Shown: piece by piece, positions 17,409 through 26,396 of the stretch
Layout of the letters: the number at the start of each line of letters is the position of its first letter
Numbering within the stretch: the first letter of the stretch is position 1
Assembly (NCBI RefSeq): GCF_004402785.1
Contig: NZ_SOFP01000011.1
Location: forward strand, 38,156 to 102,155
Direction: 5' to 3'
Length of the DNA: 64,000 nt
From: Cryobacterium algoritolerans
Lineage (GTDB): Bacteria; Actinomycetota; Actinomycetes; Actinomycetales; Microbacteriaceae
The notes under the pieces: model-generated
What the model was told of the DNA's origin: nothing
Database searches by the model: none
Seen by the model: only the letters and a program-made list of their open reading frames with translations
Program-made: the position numbers and the translations under genes

Positions 17409-18944
17409 GTGCAGCAGCACCACGTTCGTGTTCACCGCAGCGACGAAAACCTGGCCCGCACCGACCAGCTCGCCTGGAAGATCGCCGAATGCGCCGCCGA
17501 CCCGGTGCAGGTCTCCGAGGAGGTGACCGAGATGATCATCAACCGGGTCATCGACAACGCCGCCGTCGCCGCGGCCTCCCTGACCCGGCGACCCGTGGTC
17601 GCCGCCCGCTCGCAGGCGCTGGCCCATCCGCGCTCCTTCAACGGGGTCGGTTCGACCGTGTTCGGCGAACAGCGCTCGCGCCGGGTGTCGCCGGAGTGGG
17701 CGGCCTGGGCCAACGGCGTGGCCGTGCGCGAACTGGACTATCACGACACGTTCCTCGCCGCCGAGTACTCCCACCCCGGCGACAACATCCCCCCGGTCGT
17801 CGCGGTGGCCCAGCACCTCGCCACCTCCCGCGGCCTCACCGGGCGCGACCTCGTGCGCGGGATCGCAACCGGCTACGAGGTGCAGATCGACCTGGTCAAG
17901 GCGATCAGCCTGCACGCCCACAAGATCGACCACGTCGCCCACCTCGGCCCGTCGGCAGCGGCCGGTATCGGCACCCTCCTCGGCCTGGACCCGGTGACGA
18001 TCTTCCAGGCAATCGGCCAGGCACTGCACACCACGACGGCGACCAGACAGTCCCGCAAGGGCGAGATCTCCAGCTGGAAGGCCTACGCCCCGGCCTTCGC
18101 CGGCAAGATGGCGGTCGAGGCCGTCGACCGGGCGATGCGGGGCGAAACCAGTCCGACGCCCATCTACGAGGGCGAGGACGGCGTGATCGCATGGCTGCTC
18201 GACGGGCCGGATGCCGCCTACGAGGTGTCCCTGCCCGAGGCGGGCGAGGCGAAGCGGGCGATCCTGGACAGTTACACCAAGGAGCACTCGGCTGAATACC
18301 AGGCCCAGGCCCTGATCGACCTGGCCCGCAAGCTGCACCGTGAACACCCTGCCCTGGCCGACCCGGCGAATGTGGAATCCATCGTCATCCACACCAGCCA
18401 CCACACGCACAACGTGATCGGCTCCGGGGCGAACGACCCGCAGAAATACGACCCGACCGCCAGCCGGGAGACCCTCGACCACTCGATCCCGTACATCTTC
18501 ACGGTGGCCCTCCAGGACGGCAGCTGGCATCATGTCGATTCCTACCGGCCCGAGCGCGCCGGTCGAGCGGATACCGTCGCCCTCTGGAACCGGGTCACCA
18601 CCACCGAAGACCCGGAGTGGACCCGCCGGTACCACTCCCTCGACCCGGCCGAGAAGGCCTTCGGCGGCCGGGTCGAGATCGTGCTCGCCGACGGCAGTCG
18701 CATCGTCGACGAACTGGCGGTCGCCGACGCGCACCCGCTCGGCGCCAAGCCGTTCGGGCGTGCCGAGTACATCAACAAGTTCCGCCGGCTCGCCGCCGAC
18801 GTGCTGGAAGAGGGTGAGATCGTTCGGTTCCTCAGCGCCGCCGAGCGCCTCCCGAGCCTCTCTGCCGAGGAACTCGGCGAGCTGACCATCGTGGCCGCCA
18901 ACGGCCTGCTCACCTCCCTCCCCACCCCGAACGGAATCTTCTGA
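17409..18944 (+). CDS. prpD: 2-methylcitrate dehydratase (MmgE/PrpD family)
   Basis: Dehydrates 2-methylcitrate to 2-methyl-cis-aconitate in the methylcitrate cycle. Seen in 511 aa: helical N-terminal domain with [19 protein letters not shown], the active-site loop segment [33 protein letters not shown], and [15 protein letters not shown] followed by GKMAVEA, all standard PrpD landmarks. It starts at GTG 17409 after AAAGGAACCACC. Its stop overlaps the prpB start by one base, indicating a tight operon. The cofactor-free family has no metal site to check. Confidence 0.92.
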   Translation: MQQHHVRVHRSDENLARTDQLAWKIAECAADPVQVSEEVTEMIINRVIDNAAVAAASLTRRPVVAARSQALAHPRSFNGVGSTVFGEQRSRRVSPEWAAWANGVAVRELDYHDTFLAAEYSHPGDNIPPVVAVAQHLATSRGLTGRDLVRGIATGYEVQIDLVKAISLHAHKIDHVAHLGPSAAAGIGTLLGLDPVTIFQAIGQALHTTTATRQSRKGEISSWKAYAPAFAGKMAVEAVDRAMRGETSPTPIYEGEDGVIAWLLDGPDAAYEVSLPEAGEAKRAILDSYTKEHSAEYQAQALIDLARKLHREHPALADPANVESIVIHTSHHTHNVIGSGANDPQKYDPTASRETLDHSIPYIFTVALQDGSWHHVDSYRPERAGRADTVALWNRVTTTEDPEWTRRYHSLDPAEKAFGGRVEIVLADGSRIVDELAVADAHPLGAKPFGRAEYINKFRRLAADVLEEGEIVRFLSAAERLPSLSAEELGELTIVAANGLLTSLPTPNGIF

Positions 18945-19855
18945 TGCTGTACTCCACGATCACCCCCGCCCAGAAGCGCGCCGACTTCCGGGCGGCGCTC
19001 GCCGGCGGTGGACTCCTCCGCTTCCCCGGTGCGTTCAACCCGCTCTCGGCCCGGCTGATTGCGGCCAAGGGCTTCGAGGGGGTGTACATCTCCGGGGCGG
19101 TGCTGTCGGCCGACCTGGGCCTGCCTGACATCGGCCTGACCACCCTCACCGAGGTCGCCGGTCGCAGCCAGCAGATCAGCCGGATGACCGACCTTCCCAC
19201 CATCGTCGACGCCGACACCGGCTTCGGCGAGCCGATGAACGTGGCGCGCACCATCCAGACCCTCGAAGACGCGGGCCTGGCCGGGATGCACATCGAGGAC
19301 CAGGTCAACCCGAAGCGGTGCGGGCACCTCGACGGCAAACAGGTCGTCGATGACGAGGCGGCCGCCAAGCGCATCCGCGCTGCGGTCGACGCGCGGCGGG
19401 ACCCGAACTTCCTGGTCATGGCGCGTACCGACATCCGTGCCGTCGACGGCCTGGCCGCCGCCGTCGACCGGGCCAAGAAACTCGTCGACGCCGGCGCGGA
19501 CGCGATCTTCCCCGAGGCGATGGCGTCACTGGCCGAGTTCGCCGCGATCCGAGCCGCCGTCGACGTGCCGATCCTGGCGAACATGACCGAGTTCGGGAAG
19601 GGCGAACTGTTCACCGTGCAACAGCTCGCCGACGTGGGTATGAACATCGTCATCTTCCCCGTCTCGCTCCTGCGGCTGGCCATGGGCGCGGCGGAGCGTG
19701 GCCTCGATGCCATCGAAGCGGAGGGGGCGCTGACCTCGCTCCTGCCCGAGATGCAGCACCGGGCGGAGCTCTACGAACTGCTCGATTACCCGGCCTACAA
19801 CCACTTCGATTCCGGCGTGTTCAACTTCACCCTCAACCCGAATCTTCCCTCGTAG
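18944..19855 (+). CDS. prpB: 2-methylisocitrate lyase
   Basis: Cleaves 2-methylisocitrate to pyruvate and succinate, the last step of the methylcitrate cycle. Seen in 303 aa: TIM-barrel isocitrate-lyase superfamily signature with Mg-binding VDADTGFGEP (88-97) and the catalytic loop NPKRCGHLDGK with Cys126. FPGAFNPLSARLIAAKGFEG at the N-terminus is typical of PrpB. Length matches the family. It is translationally coupled to prpD (1-nt overlap) and followed 17 nt later by prpC. Confidence 0.93.
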   Translation: MLYSTITPAQKRADFRAALAGGGLLRFPGAFNPLSARLIAAKGFEGVYISGAVLSADLGLPDIGLTTLTEVAGRSQQISRMTDLPTIVDADTGFGEPMNVARTIQTLEDAGLAGMHIEDQVNPKRCGHLDGKQVVDDEAAAKRIRAAVDARRDPNFLVMARTDIRAVDGLAAAVDRAKKLVDAGADAIFPEAMASLAEFAAIRAAVDVPILANMTEFGKGELFTVQQLADVGMNIVIFPVSLLRLAMGAAERGLDAIEAEGALTSLLPEMQHRAELYELLDYPAYNHFDSGVFNFTLNPNLPS

Positions 19856-19872
19856 AAATGCAAAGGAGCGTC

Positions 19873-21003
19873 ATGACTCAGAACGAACCAACGGTTTTCA
19901 AGGGCCTCGCGGGGGTCGTCGTCGACAGGACCGCCGTGTCCAAGGTCAACCCCGAGTCCAACTCGCTGCTGTACCGCGGCTACCCCGTGCAGGAACTGGC
20001 CGCGCAGCGCAGCTTCGAGGAGGTCGCCTACCTGCTCTGGAACGGGGAGCTGCCCACCGAGGACGAACTGGCCGACTTCGAGGAGCAGGAACGTTCGCTC
20101 CGGCACCTCGCGCCTGCCGTGCGCCGGGTCATCGACGAACTGCCCGTGACCGCGCACCCGATGGACGTCGTGCGTACCGCGGTGAGCCTGATCGGCGCCA
20201 ACGATCCCCAGGTCGACGATGCGTCTCCGGAGGCCAACCGGGCGAAGGGGTTGCGCCTGTGGGCGCAGATGCCGTCGATCGTCGCCTACGACCAGCGTCG
20301 TCGGCACGGGCTCGACCTGATCGAGCCACGCAACGACCTCGGCTATTCGGCGAACTTCCTGTTCATGACGTTCGGCGAGGTACCGGAACTCGTCGTCGTC
20401 GAGGCCTTCGACGTGTCGATGATCATGTACGCGGAGCACTCGTTCAACGCGTCCACCTTCACCGCGCGGGTGATCACCTCGACGATGTCCGATCTGCACT
20501 CCGCGATCACCGGCGCCATCGGCGCGCTCAAGGGTCCCCTGCACGGCGGTGCGAACGAGGCCGTCATGCACATCTTCGACGAGATCGGCGCCGGCCCCGG
20601 CGCGGGGGAACGGGCCGAGGTCTGGCTGAACCATACCCTTGACGCCAAGCGCAAGGTGATGGGCTTCGGCCACCGGGTCTACAAACACGGCGACTCCCGG
20701 GTGCCGACCATGTACACGGCCCTGCTCACCATGATCGAGCACTACGGCCGGCCCGACATGCTGGAACTCTACGAATCGCTCGCCGCGGCGATGACGGCCC
20801 GCACGGGCATCCTGCCCAACCTCGACTACCCATCCGGCCCGGCGTACCACCTGATGGGCTTCGACACCCTCACCTTCACGCCGATCTTCGTGGCGGCCAG
20901 GATCACCGGCTGGACCGCCCACATCATCGAGCAGACCGCCGCGAACGCGCTCATCCGGCCCTTGTCGCTCTACAACGGCCATGAGGAGCGGCACCTTTCG
21001 TGA
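19873..21003 (+). CDS. prpC: 2-methylcitrate synthase
   Basis: Condenses propionyl-CoA with oxaloacetate. Seen in 376 aa: citrate-synthase fold with the three His-containing motifs EHSFNAST (His189), GPLHGGANEAVM (His224) and GFGHRVYK (His267). The short N-terminus without the beta-strand domain of hexameric citrate synthases fits methylcitrate synthases. AAGGAG precedes ATG 19873 by about 4 nt; an in-frame ATG at 19858 lies upstream of that site and was not used. With prpE, prpD and prpB this completes propionate-to-pyruvate conversion; the hydratase step would use an aconitase elsewhere. Confidence 0.92.
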   Translation: MTQNEPTVFKGLAGVVVDRTAVSKVNPESNSLLYRGYPVQELAAQRSFEEVAYLLWNGELPTEDELADFEEQERSLRHLAPAVRRVIDELPVTAHPMDVVRTAVSLIGANDPQVDDASPEANRAKGLRLWAQMPSIVAYDQRRRHGLDLIEPRNDLGYSANFLFMTFGEVPELVVVEAFDVSMIMYAEHSFNASTFTARVITSTMSDLHSAITGAIGALKGPLHGGANEAVMHIFDEIGAGPGAGERAEVWLNHTLDAKRKVMGFGHRVYKHGDSRVPTMYTALLTMIEHYGRPDMLELYESLAAAMTARTGILPNLDYPSGPAYHLMGFDTLTFTPIFVAARITGWTAHIIEQTAANALIRPLSLYNGHEERHLS

Positions 21004-21028
21004 CCTGCTCGTGACCTAGCATTGACGG

Positions 21029-21598
21029 ATGGCATTCGACGCGCATGACGCAGGCACAGACCTGACCGGGATTCAACGAGAAGTCCTCGAATGGAACGTC
21101 TTCGCCGACGCGGCCCGCACTCTGGCCGCGTCGGTGTTGGCCAGCGGTTACCAGACGGATGTGGTGATCGCCATCGCCCGCGGCGGCCTGCTGCTCGCGG
21201 GGGCCATGTCCTACGCGCTCGGCACCAAGAACTGCGGCAGCATCAACGTTCAGTTCTACACCGGGGTGGATGAGCGGCTGCCGGAACCGGTGCTGTCCGG
21301 CCCGATGCTCGACGCCCCGGCGCTCACCGGGCTGCGCGTGCTCCTGGTCGACGATGTCTCCGACTCCGGACACACGCTCGCGCTCGTCGTCGCACTGCTG
21401 CGCGAATGCGCGGCCGAGGTGCGCACGGCCACCCTCTACACGAAGCCGCGGACGGTGCTCGTCCCCGATTACACCTGGCGGGAGACGGACCGCTGGATCG
21501 TTTTCCCGTGGTCGTCGCTGCCGCTGGTCGCGGCCACGGTCGCGCCGCCCGAGCGGGTCGCGACCGTCTCATCCGTACCAGAGGCAGTCCTCGCGTGA
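21029..21598 (+). CDS. Phosphoribosyltransferase family protein
   Basis: Type I PRTase-fold protein, 189 aa. Seen: PRPP-binding motif VLLVDDVSDSGHTLALV at 104-120, with the acidic pair 108-109, and an N-terminal substrate-side motif VVIAIARGGLLLAGAMSYALG (45-65) like that of xanthine/hypoxanthine transferases. The conserved tail WIVFPWSS is common in this actinobacterial group. It overlaps the following S51-type gene by 4 nt (GTGA), so the two are coupled. The base or other acceptor is unknown; purine salvage is the usual guess. Confidence 0.82.
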   Translation: MAFDAHDAGTDLTGIQREVLEWNVFADAARTLAASVLASGYQTDVVIAIARGGLLLAGAMSYALGTKNCGSINVQFYTGVDERLPEPVLSGPMLDAPALTGLRVLLVDDVSDSGHTLALVVALLRECAAEVRTATLYTKPRTVLVPDYTWRETDRWIVFPWSSLPLVAATVAPPERVATVSSVPEAVLA

Positions 21599-22314
21599 GC
21601 GTGCACCTGGTCGGCGGCGGCTGGAGCCCCGGACACGACGCAGCCGTTTACGGGCCGTTCCTGGTCGAGGCCACGGCGAGGGGAGTGGCCCAGGGTCGCA
21701 CCGCGCCCCGGATCGCGATCATCGCCGTGCGCGACTCTGACGGCGCCGAACACGCGGCGAACCTCGTGGCCGCAGTCGGGGCCGCCGGCGATCTCGAACC
21801 GAAGATCACCGCCCTCGGCCACGGCGAACTCGCCGGACCGCTCGCCGTCTCCGAGGTCGACGGCATCGTCATCGGCGGCGGGCTCACCCCGGCCTACCTC
21901 GCGGCGGTCGCACCGATCGCGGGCGAGATCCGCCGCCAGGTGGCCGCCGGCATCCCGTACCTCGGGTTCTCCGCGGGCGCCATGATCGCTGCCGAGCGCG
22001 CCCTGATCGGCGGCTGGCGGATGGGTGGGGTTGAGGTGACCGCGCAGGATGCCGCCGAAGGCCTCGATGAGGTCACCATCGAACCGGGCATCGGGCTCCT
22101 CGACGTCACGGTGGAGGTGCACGCGGCGCAGTGGGGCACGCTCTCCCGGCTCGTTGCGGCCACGGAGGCCGGCCTGATCGACGGGGGACTGGCGATCGAC
22201 GAGAGCACGGCCCTGGTCGTGGGCGTCGGCGCCCTGAGCGTCGTCGGAGCCGGCAGCGTCTGGCGGGTCAGCCAGGCCGACGGCGGCGTGCTCGTCAGCA
22301 CCTTCGGCGCCTGA
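21595..22314 (+). CDS. Peptidase S51-like (class I GATase-fold) protein
   Basis: Protein of the peptidase E/cyanophycinase-like fold, 239 aa. Seen: [20 protein letters not shown], where the Ser of the GFSAGA elbow is the predicted nucleophile, preceded by [20 protein letters not shown], the second signature of the family, and a [19 protein letters not shown] segment with a candidate His. The GTG start overlaps the stop of the phosphoribosyltransferase. Peptidase E cleaves Asp-X dipeptides and cyanophycinases cleave Asp-Arg polymer; which, if either, applies is not decidable here. Confidence 0.72.
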   Translation: MSVHLVGGGWSPGHDAAVYGPFLVEATARGVAQGRTAPRIAIIAVRDSDGAEHAANLVAAVGAAGDLEPKITALGHGELAGPLAVSEVDGIVIGGGLTPAYLAAVAPIAGEIRRQVAAGIPYLGFSAGAMIAAERALIGGWRMGGVEVTAQDAAEGLDEVTIEPGIGLLDVTVEVHAAQWGTLSRLVAATEAGLIDGGLAIDESTALVVGVGALSVVGAGSVWRVSQADGGVLVSTFGA

Positions 22315-22325
22315 GCCACCCGCCG

Positions 22326-23015
22326 GTGCCGCCGACAACGCTGGAGAGGCTCGCCCGCTCGGGCGCGATCGACCAGGGCTGGGCCCTCGAGCTCGAGCCG
22401 GTATCCGCTGAGATCGAGGCGATGGCCGGGTTCCTCTGCGCCGAGACCGCGGCCGGGCGCCCGTGGCTGCCGCCGGCCGACACGATCTTCCGGGCCTTCC
22501 GGGACCCGTTCGACAACGTGTCCGTGCTCATCCTCGGCCAGGACCCGTATCCGACCCCGGGGCATCCGATCGGACTGGCCTTCGCGGTGGAGCGACATGT
22601 TCACCCGCTGCCGCGCAGCCTCCAGAACATCGCCGTGGAATTGCGCGCAGACGTGGGTGTCACGGCCGCCCACGGCGACCTGTCGGCGTGGGCGGACCAG
22701 GGTGTGCTGCTGCTCAACCGGGTGCTCACCGTGCAGGCGGGCGCGGCAGGTTCGCACCGTCGGCGCGGCTGGGAGGCGGTCACGGAACAGGCCATCCGGG
22801 CCGTCGTCGCGCGGCCGCGCCCGCTGGTCGCGATCCTGTGGGGGCGGGATGCCGCCGCGGTCCGCCCCCTGCTGGGTGACACACCGGTGATCGAGTCCGC
22901 GCACCCGAGCCCGCTATCGGCGCGTGGGGGTTTCTTCGGGTCCCGGCCGTTCAGCCGGGCGAACGACTACCTCACGGCGGCCGGGGCGGCCACGGTGGAC
23001 TGGTCGCTCGGGTAA
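22326..23015 (+). CDS. ung: Uracil-DNA glycosylase, family 1
   Basis: Excises uracil from DNA to start base-excision repair. Seen in 229 aa: water-activating motif GQDPYP (71-76, Asp73), GLLLN-equivalent [10 protein letters not shown] (126-135), and minor-groove loop HPSPLS (193-198, His193) followed by [14 protein letters not shown], all canonical family-1 features. The frame is open upstream into the preceding gene; GTG 22326 gives the normal length and lies 11 nt after that stop. It is probably cotranscribed with the two genes before it. Confidence 0.92.
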   Translation: MPPTTLERLARSGAIDQGWALELEPVSAEIEAMAGFLCAETAAGRPWLPPADTIFRAFRDPFDNVSVLILGQDPYPTPGHPIGLAFAVERHVHPLPRSLQNIAVELRADVGVTAAHGDLSAWADQGVLLLNRVLTVQAGAAGSHRRRGWEAVTEQAIRAVVARPRPLVAILWGRDAAAVRPLLGDTPVIESAHPSPLSARGGFFGSRPFSRANDYLTAAGAATVDWSLG

Positions 23016-23045
23016 TCTGGAAGCCCCAGGGGTGAGGAGCAGTAC

Positions 23046-23624
23046 GTGCTTGAAGAGGAATACCAGCCGCGCAGGCAGCTGCCCCGGCACCTTCGGCCGC
23101 AGCAGGAGGCCGAGGCTCCGTTCGAATACACGATGCGCGACGCCCAGATCACGGACCTGCCGTACATCCGCGAGATCTACAACTACTACGTTGCCAACAG
23201 CACGGTGACTTTCGACGTCGATGCGATGACTCTCGCCGCGTGGCGGAGCAAGTTCTACTATCTCGGCAAGCTCGGGATGCCGTTCATCGTTGCCGTGTCC
23301 CCGGCCGGGCAGATCCTCGGCTACGCACTGGTCAGCCCGTGGAAGGAGAAGCGGGCATACCGGTTCACGGTTGAGAACTCGATCTACCTCGGCGCGGCCT
23401 CCACCAGCAAGGGCCTCGGCCGAGTGCTGCTGGGCGAACTGATCACCCGGTCGAAGGCGGCGGGCCTCAAGGAGATCATCGCGGTGATCGCCGACCAGGG
23501 CGCTGACGCCTCGATCAAGCTGCACCGCGACTACGGTTTCGAGGAAATCGGCCGGATGGGCAAGGTCGGCTTCAAGTTCGACCGGTGGCTCGGCACCGTG
23601 CTGATGCAGAAGAGCCTCAAGTAG
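23046..23624 (+). CDS. GNAT N-acetyltransferase (phosphinothricin/methionine sulfoximine type)
   Basis: Acetyl-CoA-dependent N-acetyltransferase, 192 aa. Seen: MRDAQITDLPYIREIYNYYV at the domain start (residue 30), a FDVDAMTLAAWRSKF helix, ILGYALVSPWKEKRAYRF, and the pyrophosphate-binding loop region STSKGLGRVLLGELI. These resemble the Pat/MddA subgroup acting on methionine sulfoximine, phosphinothricin or related amino acids. GAGGAG lies 6 nt before GTG 23046. The extra 29 N-terminal residues, rich in basic and Gln residues, are not part of the fold; ATG 23133 would give the bare domain. Confidence 0.78.
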   Translation: MLEEEYQPRRQLPRHLRPQQEAEAPFEYTMRDAQITDLPYIREIYNYYVANSTVTFDVDAMTLAAWRSKFYYLGKLGMPFIVAVSPAGQILGYALVSPWKEKRAYRFTVENSIYLGAASTSKGLGRVLLGELITRSKAAGLKEIIAVIADQGADASIKLHRDYGFEEIGRMGKVGFKFDRWLGTVLMQKSLK

Positions 23625-23637
23625 GGTTCAGCCGACG

Positions 23638-24462
23638 TCAGGCGGTGGGACCCGAGCGGTTCATCCGCCCCACCACGGTGACGACCGTGCGGTGGGGGAG
23701 CCGGCCGGCAACCCGGGCGAACACGCTGTTGCGCAGGCCGCTCACCGCGTGCGGCGGGGTGGAGGCCCGGTCGAGTGCCGTGAACGTCGTGCGCATGACG
23801 TCGGCCACCGTGAGCAGGTCCCGGTGGGAGTCGGCGCTGCGCCCGGCGACCTCGAAGAACTCGGTGTCCACCGGGCCGGGGCAAATCGCCGTCACCTTGA
23901 GGCCGGACGTCCTGGTTTCGTACCAGAGCGCCTCAGTGAAGCTGAGCACGTAGGCCTTCGTCGCGCCGTAGACGGCCATCTTGGGCACCGGCTGGAACGC
24001 GGCGGTGCTCGCCAGGTTCACCAGTGCCGCGCTGCCCGGCTGGGCCCGGCTGGTCTCGAGCAGGTCGGGCAGCAGGGCGCGGGTGAGCGCGGTGAGGGCT
24101 GTGACGTTCAGTGAGACCTCGTCGGCCAGCCGCGCCGGGTCGGCGTCGGCCAGGTCACCGTAGGTGGCGAACCCGGCATTGTTGACGAGCGTGCCGACGG
24201 TGATCTCGCGGGTGTGCAGGTCCGCGACCAGTTCGGCGACGGCGCCCGGCGCGGCGAGGTCGAGCGGGATCACCGTCGTCACCGTGCCGTACTTCTCGGC
24301 CAGTTCGACGGCCAGGCCCTCGAGGCGGTCCTGGCGCCGGGCGGTGAGGACGAGGTCGGCCCCGCGCTCGGCGAGTTCGCGTGCGAATCCGGCGCCCAGC
24401 CCGCTCGAGGCCCCCGTGACCAGGGCGACGGTTCCGATCGGGTTGAACACGGTGTTTCTCAT
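23638..24462 (-). CDS. Short-chain dehydrogenase/reductase (DltE-like)
   Basis: NAD(P)-dependent SDR, 274 aa. Seen: cofactor motif TGASSGLGAGFARELAERGA (17-36), a basic patch LTARRQDRLEGLA suggesting NADP, NNAGFATYGDL, and the catalytic YGATKAYVLSFTEAL with an upstream Ser in LASTA. The tail after KVTAICPGPVDTEFF is long (about 80 residues) and basic, as in the DltE/hydroxysteroid-like SDRs of actinobacteria. Its stop is only 14 nt from the convergent acetyltransferase stop. The substrate is unknown. Confidence 0.8.
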   Translation of the reverse strand: MRNTVFNPIGTVALVTGASSGLGAGFARELAERGADLVLTARRQDRLEGLAVELAEKYGTVTTVIPLDLAAPGAVAELVADLHTREITVGTLVNNAGFATYGDLADADPARLADEVSLNVTALTALTRALLPDLLETSRAQPGSAALVNLASTAAFQPVPKMAVYGATKAYVLSFTEALWYETRTSGLKVTAICPGPVDTEFFEVAGRSADSHRDLLTVADVMRTTFTALDRASTPPHAVSGLRNSVFARVAGRLPHRTVVTVVGRMNRSGPTA

Positions 24463-24502
24463 TGTTTCAGGCTAGCGCCGTCGGCCCGCGTACAGTCGAG
24501 GG

Positions 24503-24859
24503 ATGACCGATGCCTCCCTCGACCTGCCCGAGCGGCACACGGTACTGCGTTCCTTCGCCGGTCACCTCGACGCCGCCCCGACCGTCGTCTTTCCGCGTCT
24601 CCTGCGGGCGCTCGAGCCGCGCGCCGGGGCCGGCGGCCGGTTCCTCTCCGACCCGGCGCAGCGCCTGGTCGTGGTGCAGGGCGGCTGGTGGTACCGCGGT
24701 GAGTACCGGGTGTTTGAGGAGGATTCCGGCTCGGTCGTGCAGTACGAGATCATCAACGTGGCCCAGGTCGCACACTGGGCCGGAACCTGGACGGCGCGTT
24801 CCGTGCTCACCGCGGCGCCGCGCGCATTCCAGGTGCTCCTTACCGGACTGGGCAGCTGA
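24503..24859 (+). CDS. Hypothetical small protein, SRPBCC-like
   Basis: Not confidently recognised. 118 aa, soluble, no signal peptide. A run of alternating strands (RLVVVQGGWWYRGEYRVFEE, then SVVQYEIINVA) and a C-terminal helix is compatible with a shortened START/SRPBCC-type lipid-binding fold; that is a guess from secondary-structure reading. It is divergent from the SDR gene and ends 54 nt before the amidase on the same strand. Codon use matches the neighbours, supporting a real gene. Confidence 0.6.
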   Translation: MTDASLDLPERHTVLRSFAGHLDAAPTVVFPRLLRALEPRAGAGGRFLSDPAQRLVVVQGGWWYRGEYRVFEEDSGSVVQYEIINVAQVAHWAGTWTARSVLTAAPRAFQVLLTGLGS

Positions 24860-24912
24860 CCGGCGCCCGACCGGGCTCCGCCACCCGCGCTGCCGCTGGG
24901 TAGGCTCGGGGG

Positions 24913-26340
24913 ATGGCCGAACCACACGAACTGACCGCCCTGGAACAATGGCAGGCGCTGCAGCGCGGCGAACTCAGCCCCTCCGAGCTGACCGGGCACT
25001 ACCTGGCCCGGATCGAGGTGGCCAACCCGTCCCTGGGTGCGTTCGTCACCGTCACTGCGGATGCCGCACTGGTGCGGGCCCGCTTCGTCGAGGAGCAGGT
25101 GCCGCGCACGGCGCCGCTCTGGGGGCTCCCCTTCGCCGACAAGGACCTCCAACTCCGCGCCGGGGTGCCGGCCCGGTTCGGCTCCCGGCTGATGCGGGAC
25201 TTTGTTCCCACGGAGTCGGACGACCTCGTGGCCGCGCTCGATGCGGCCGGCGGGGTGAGCCTCGGCAAGACCAACACGCCGGAGTTCGGCCTGCCCTCGT
25301 ACACCGAGAGCCGCGCGGCCGCCGCTGCCCGAAACCCATGGGACCCAGACCTTGGTGCCGGGGGATCGAGCGGCGGGGCAGCGGTCGCCGTCGCGGCGCG
25401 ACTGCTCCCGTTTGCACCCGGCTCAGACGGCGGCGGATCGATTCGTATTCCGGCCGCGGCATGCGGCCTGGTCGGAATCAAACCGTCCCGCGGCAGGGTG
25501 CCGGCCGCGTCCGGAATCGACAAGCTCGGCGGCCTCAGCGTGGGCGGACCCCTCGCACGGACCGTGGCGGATGCCGCCCTGCTGCTGGATGCGATGATCA
25601 TGCCGCGGGGCGGGCATCCGGTGCACCCGTTCGCCCTCCGCACCCCCGGCGACGAGGCCCCCCTGCTGGCGGCGGCCGTGCGCGGCGATGGCCGATTCCA
25701 GCTCGGAGTGATGACCACCTCGGCCTGGGACGACGACTACCCGATCGACCTCGCGCCGGAGGCCCTGGCGGCCCTGGACCTTGCGGTCGCCGAGCTCGCC
25801 GCCATCGGGCACGGCCTGGAAGAGACGGCGCTCACCCCGGACTCCGGCTACGCGCCCGCCTTCCGCACGATCTGGCAGGTTGGGGCCGCGAGCATCCCGG
25901 CCGAAACCGAAGAGGAGCTCGAGCTGCTCGAGCCGCTCACCCGGTGGCTCGTCGGCCGGGGCCGCGCCCTCTCGGCGCGTACCCTGGCCGAGGCGCTCGC
26001 CGCGCTGGCCGCCTACGAGCGGTCGTTCATCGGCCAGCTCTCCCGCTTCGATGCCGTACTCACCCCGGCGCTGGCCATGACCCCGCGCCCGGTGGGCTGG
26101 TACGACCGGGAAAACGGCGAGGTGAACTTCGCCCAGCAGGTGCGGTACACCCCGTTCACGTCGATGGTTAACGTGGCCGGGCTGCCCGCCATCGTGCTGC
26201 CGGTGCTGCAGACCGAGGGCGGCCTGCCGATGGGCGTGCAGCTGATCGGTCGGCCGGGCGGCGAGGCAACCCTGCTCGCCCTCGGCGCCCAGCTCGAGCG
26301 GCGCCTGCGCTGGCAGCACCGGGTGCCGCCAGAGGTGTGA
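24913..26340 (+). CDS. Amidase (amidase signature family)
   Basis: Ser-cisSer-Lys hydrolase acting on C-N bonds, 475 aa. Seen: catalytic Lys77 in PFADKDLQL, the Gly/Ser-rich signature GAGGSSGGAAVAVAARLLPF with cis-Ser152, and nucleophile Ser176 in GSDGGGSIRIPAA, then GLVGIKPSRGRVP. The C-terminal half has TSMVNVAGLPAIVLPV, matching the family. It is a stand-alone amidase, with no GatB/GatC neighbour and no transport genes, so it is not GatA. It is convergent with the MMPL transporter gene, with a GC-rich inverted sequence between them. Confidence 0.87.
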   Translation: MAEPHELTALEQWQALQRGELSPSELTGHYLARIEVANPSLGAFVTVTADAALVRARFVEEQVPRTAPLWGLPFADKDLQLRAGVPARFGSRLMRDFVPTESDDLVAALDAAGGVSLGKTNTPEFGLPSYTESRAAAAARNPWDPDLGAGGSSGGAAVAVAARLLPFAPGSDGGGSIRIPAAACGLVGIKPSRGRVPAASGIDKLGGLSVGGPLARTVADAALLLDAMIMPRGGHPVHPFALRTPGDEAPLLAAAVRGDGRFQLGVMTTSAWDDDYPIDLAPEALAALDLAVAELAAIGHGLEETALTPDSGYAPAFRTIWQVGAASIPAETEEELELLEPLTRWLVGRGRALSARTLAEALAALAAYERSFIGQLSRFDAVLTPALAMTPRPVGWYDRENGEVNFAQQVRYTPFTSMVNVAGLPAIVLPVLQTEGGLPMGVQLIGRPGGEATLLALGAQLERRLRWQHRVPPEV

Positions 26341-26396
26341 CCCGGTGCTGCCAGGGAAACGGCCGGCCGGCCGCCCGAACCGCCCGGCCGCTCAGG

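Noticed and set aside
16827..18734. Minus-strand ORF of 635 codons across gntR and prpD
   Set aside because: Spans two real genes on the other strand and has no recognisable domain.
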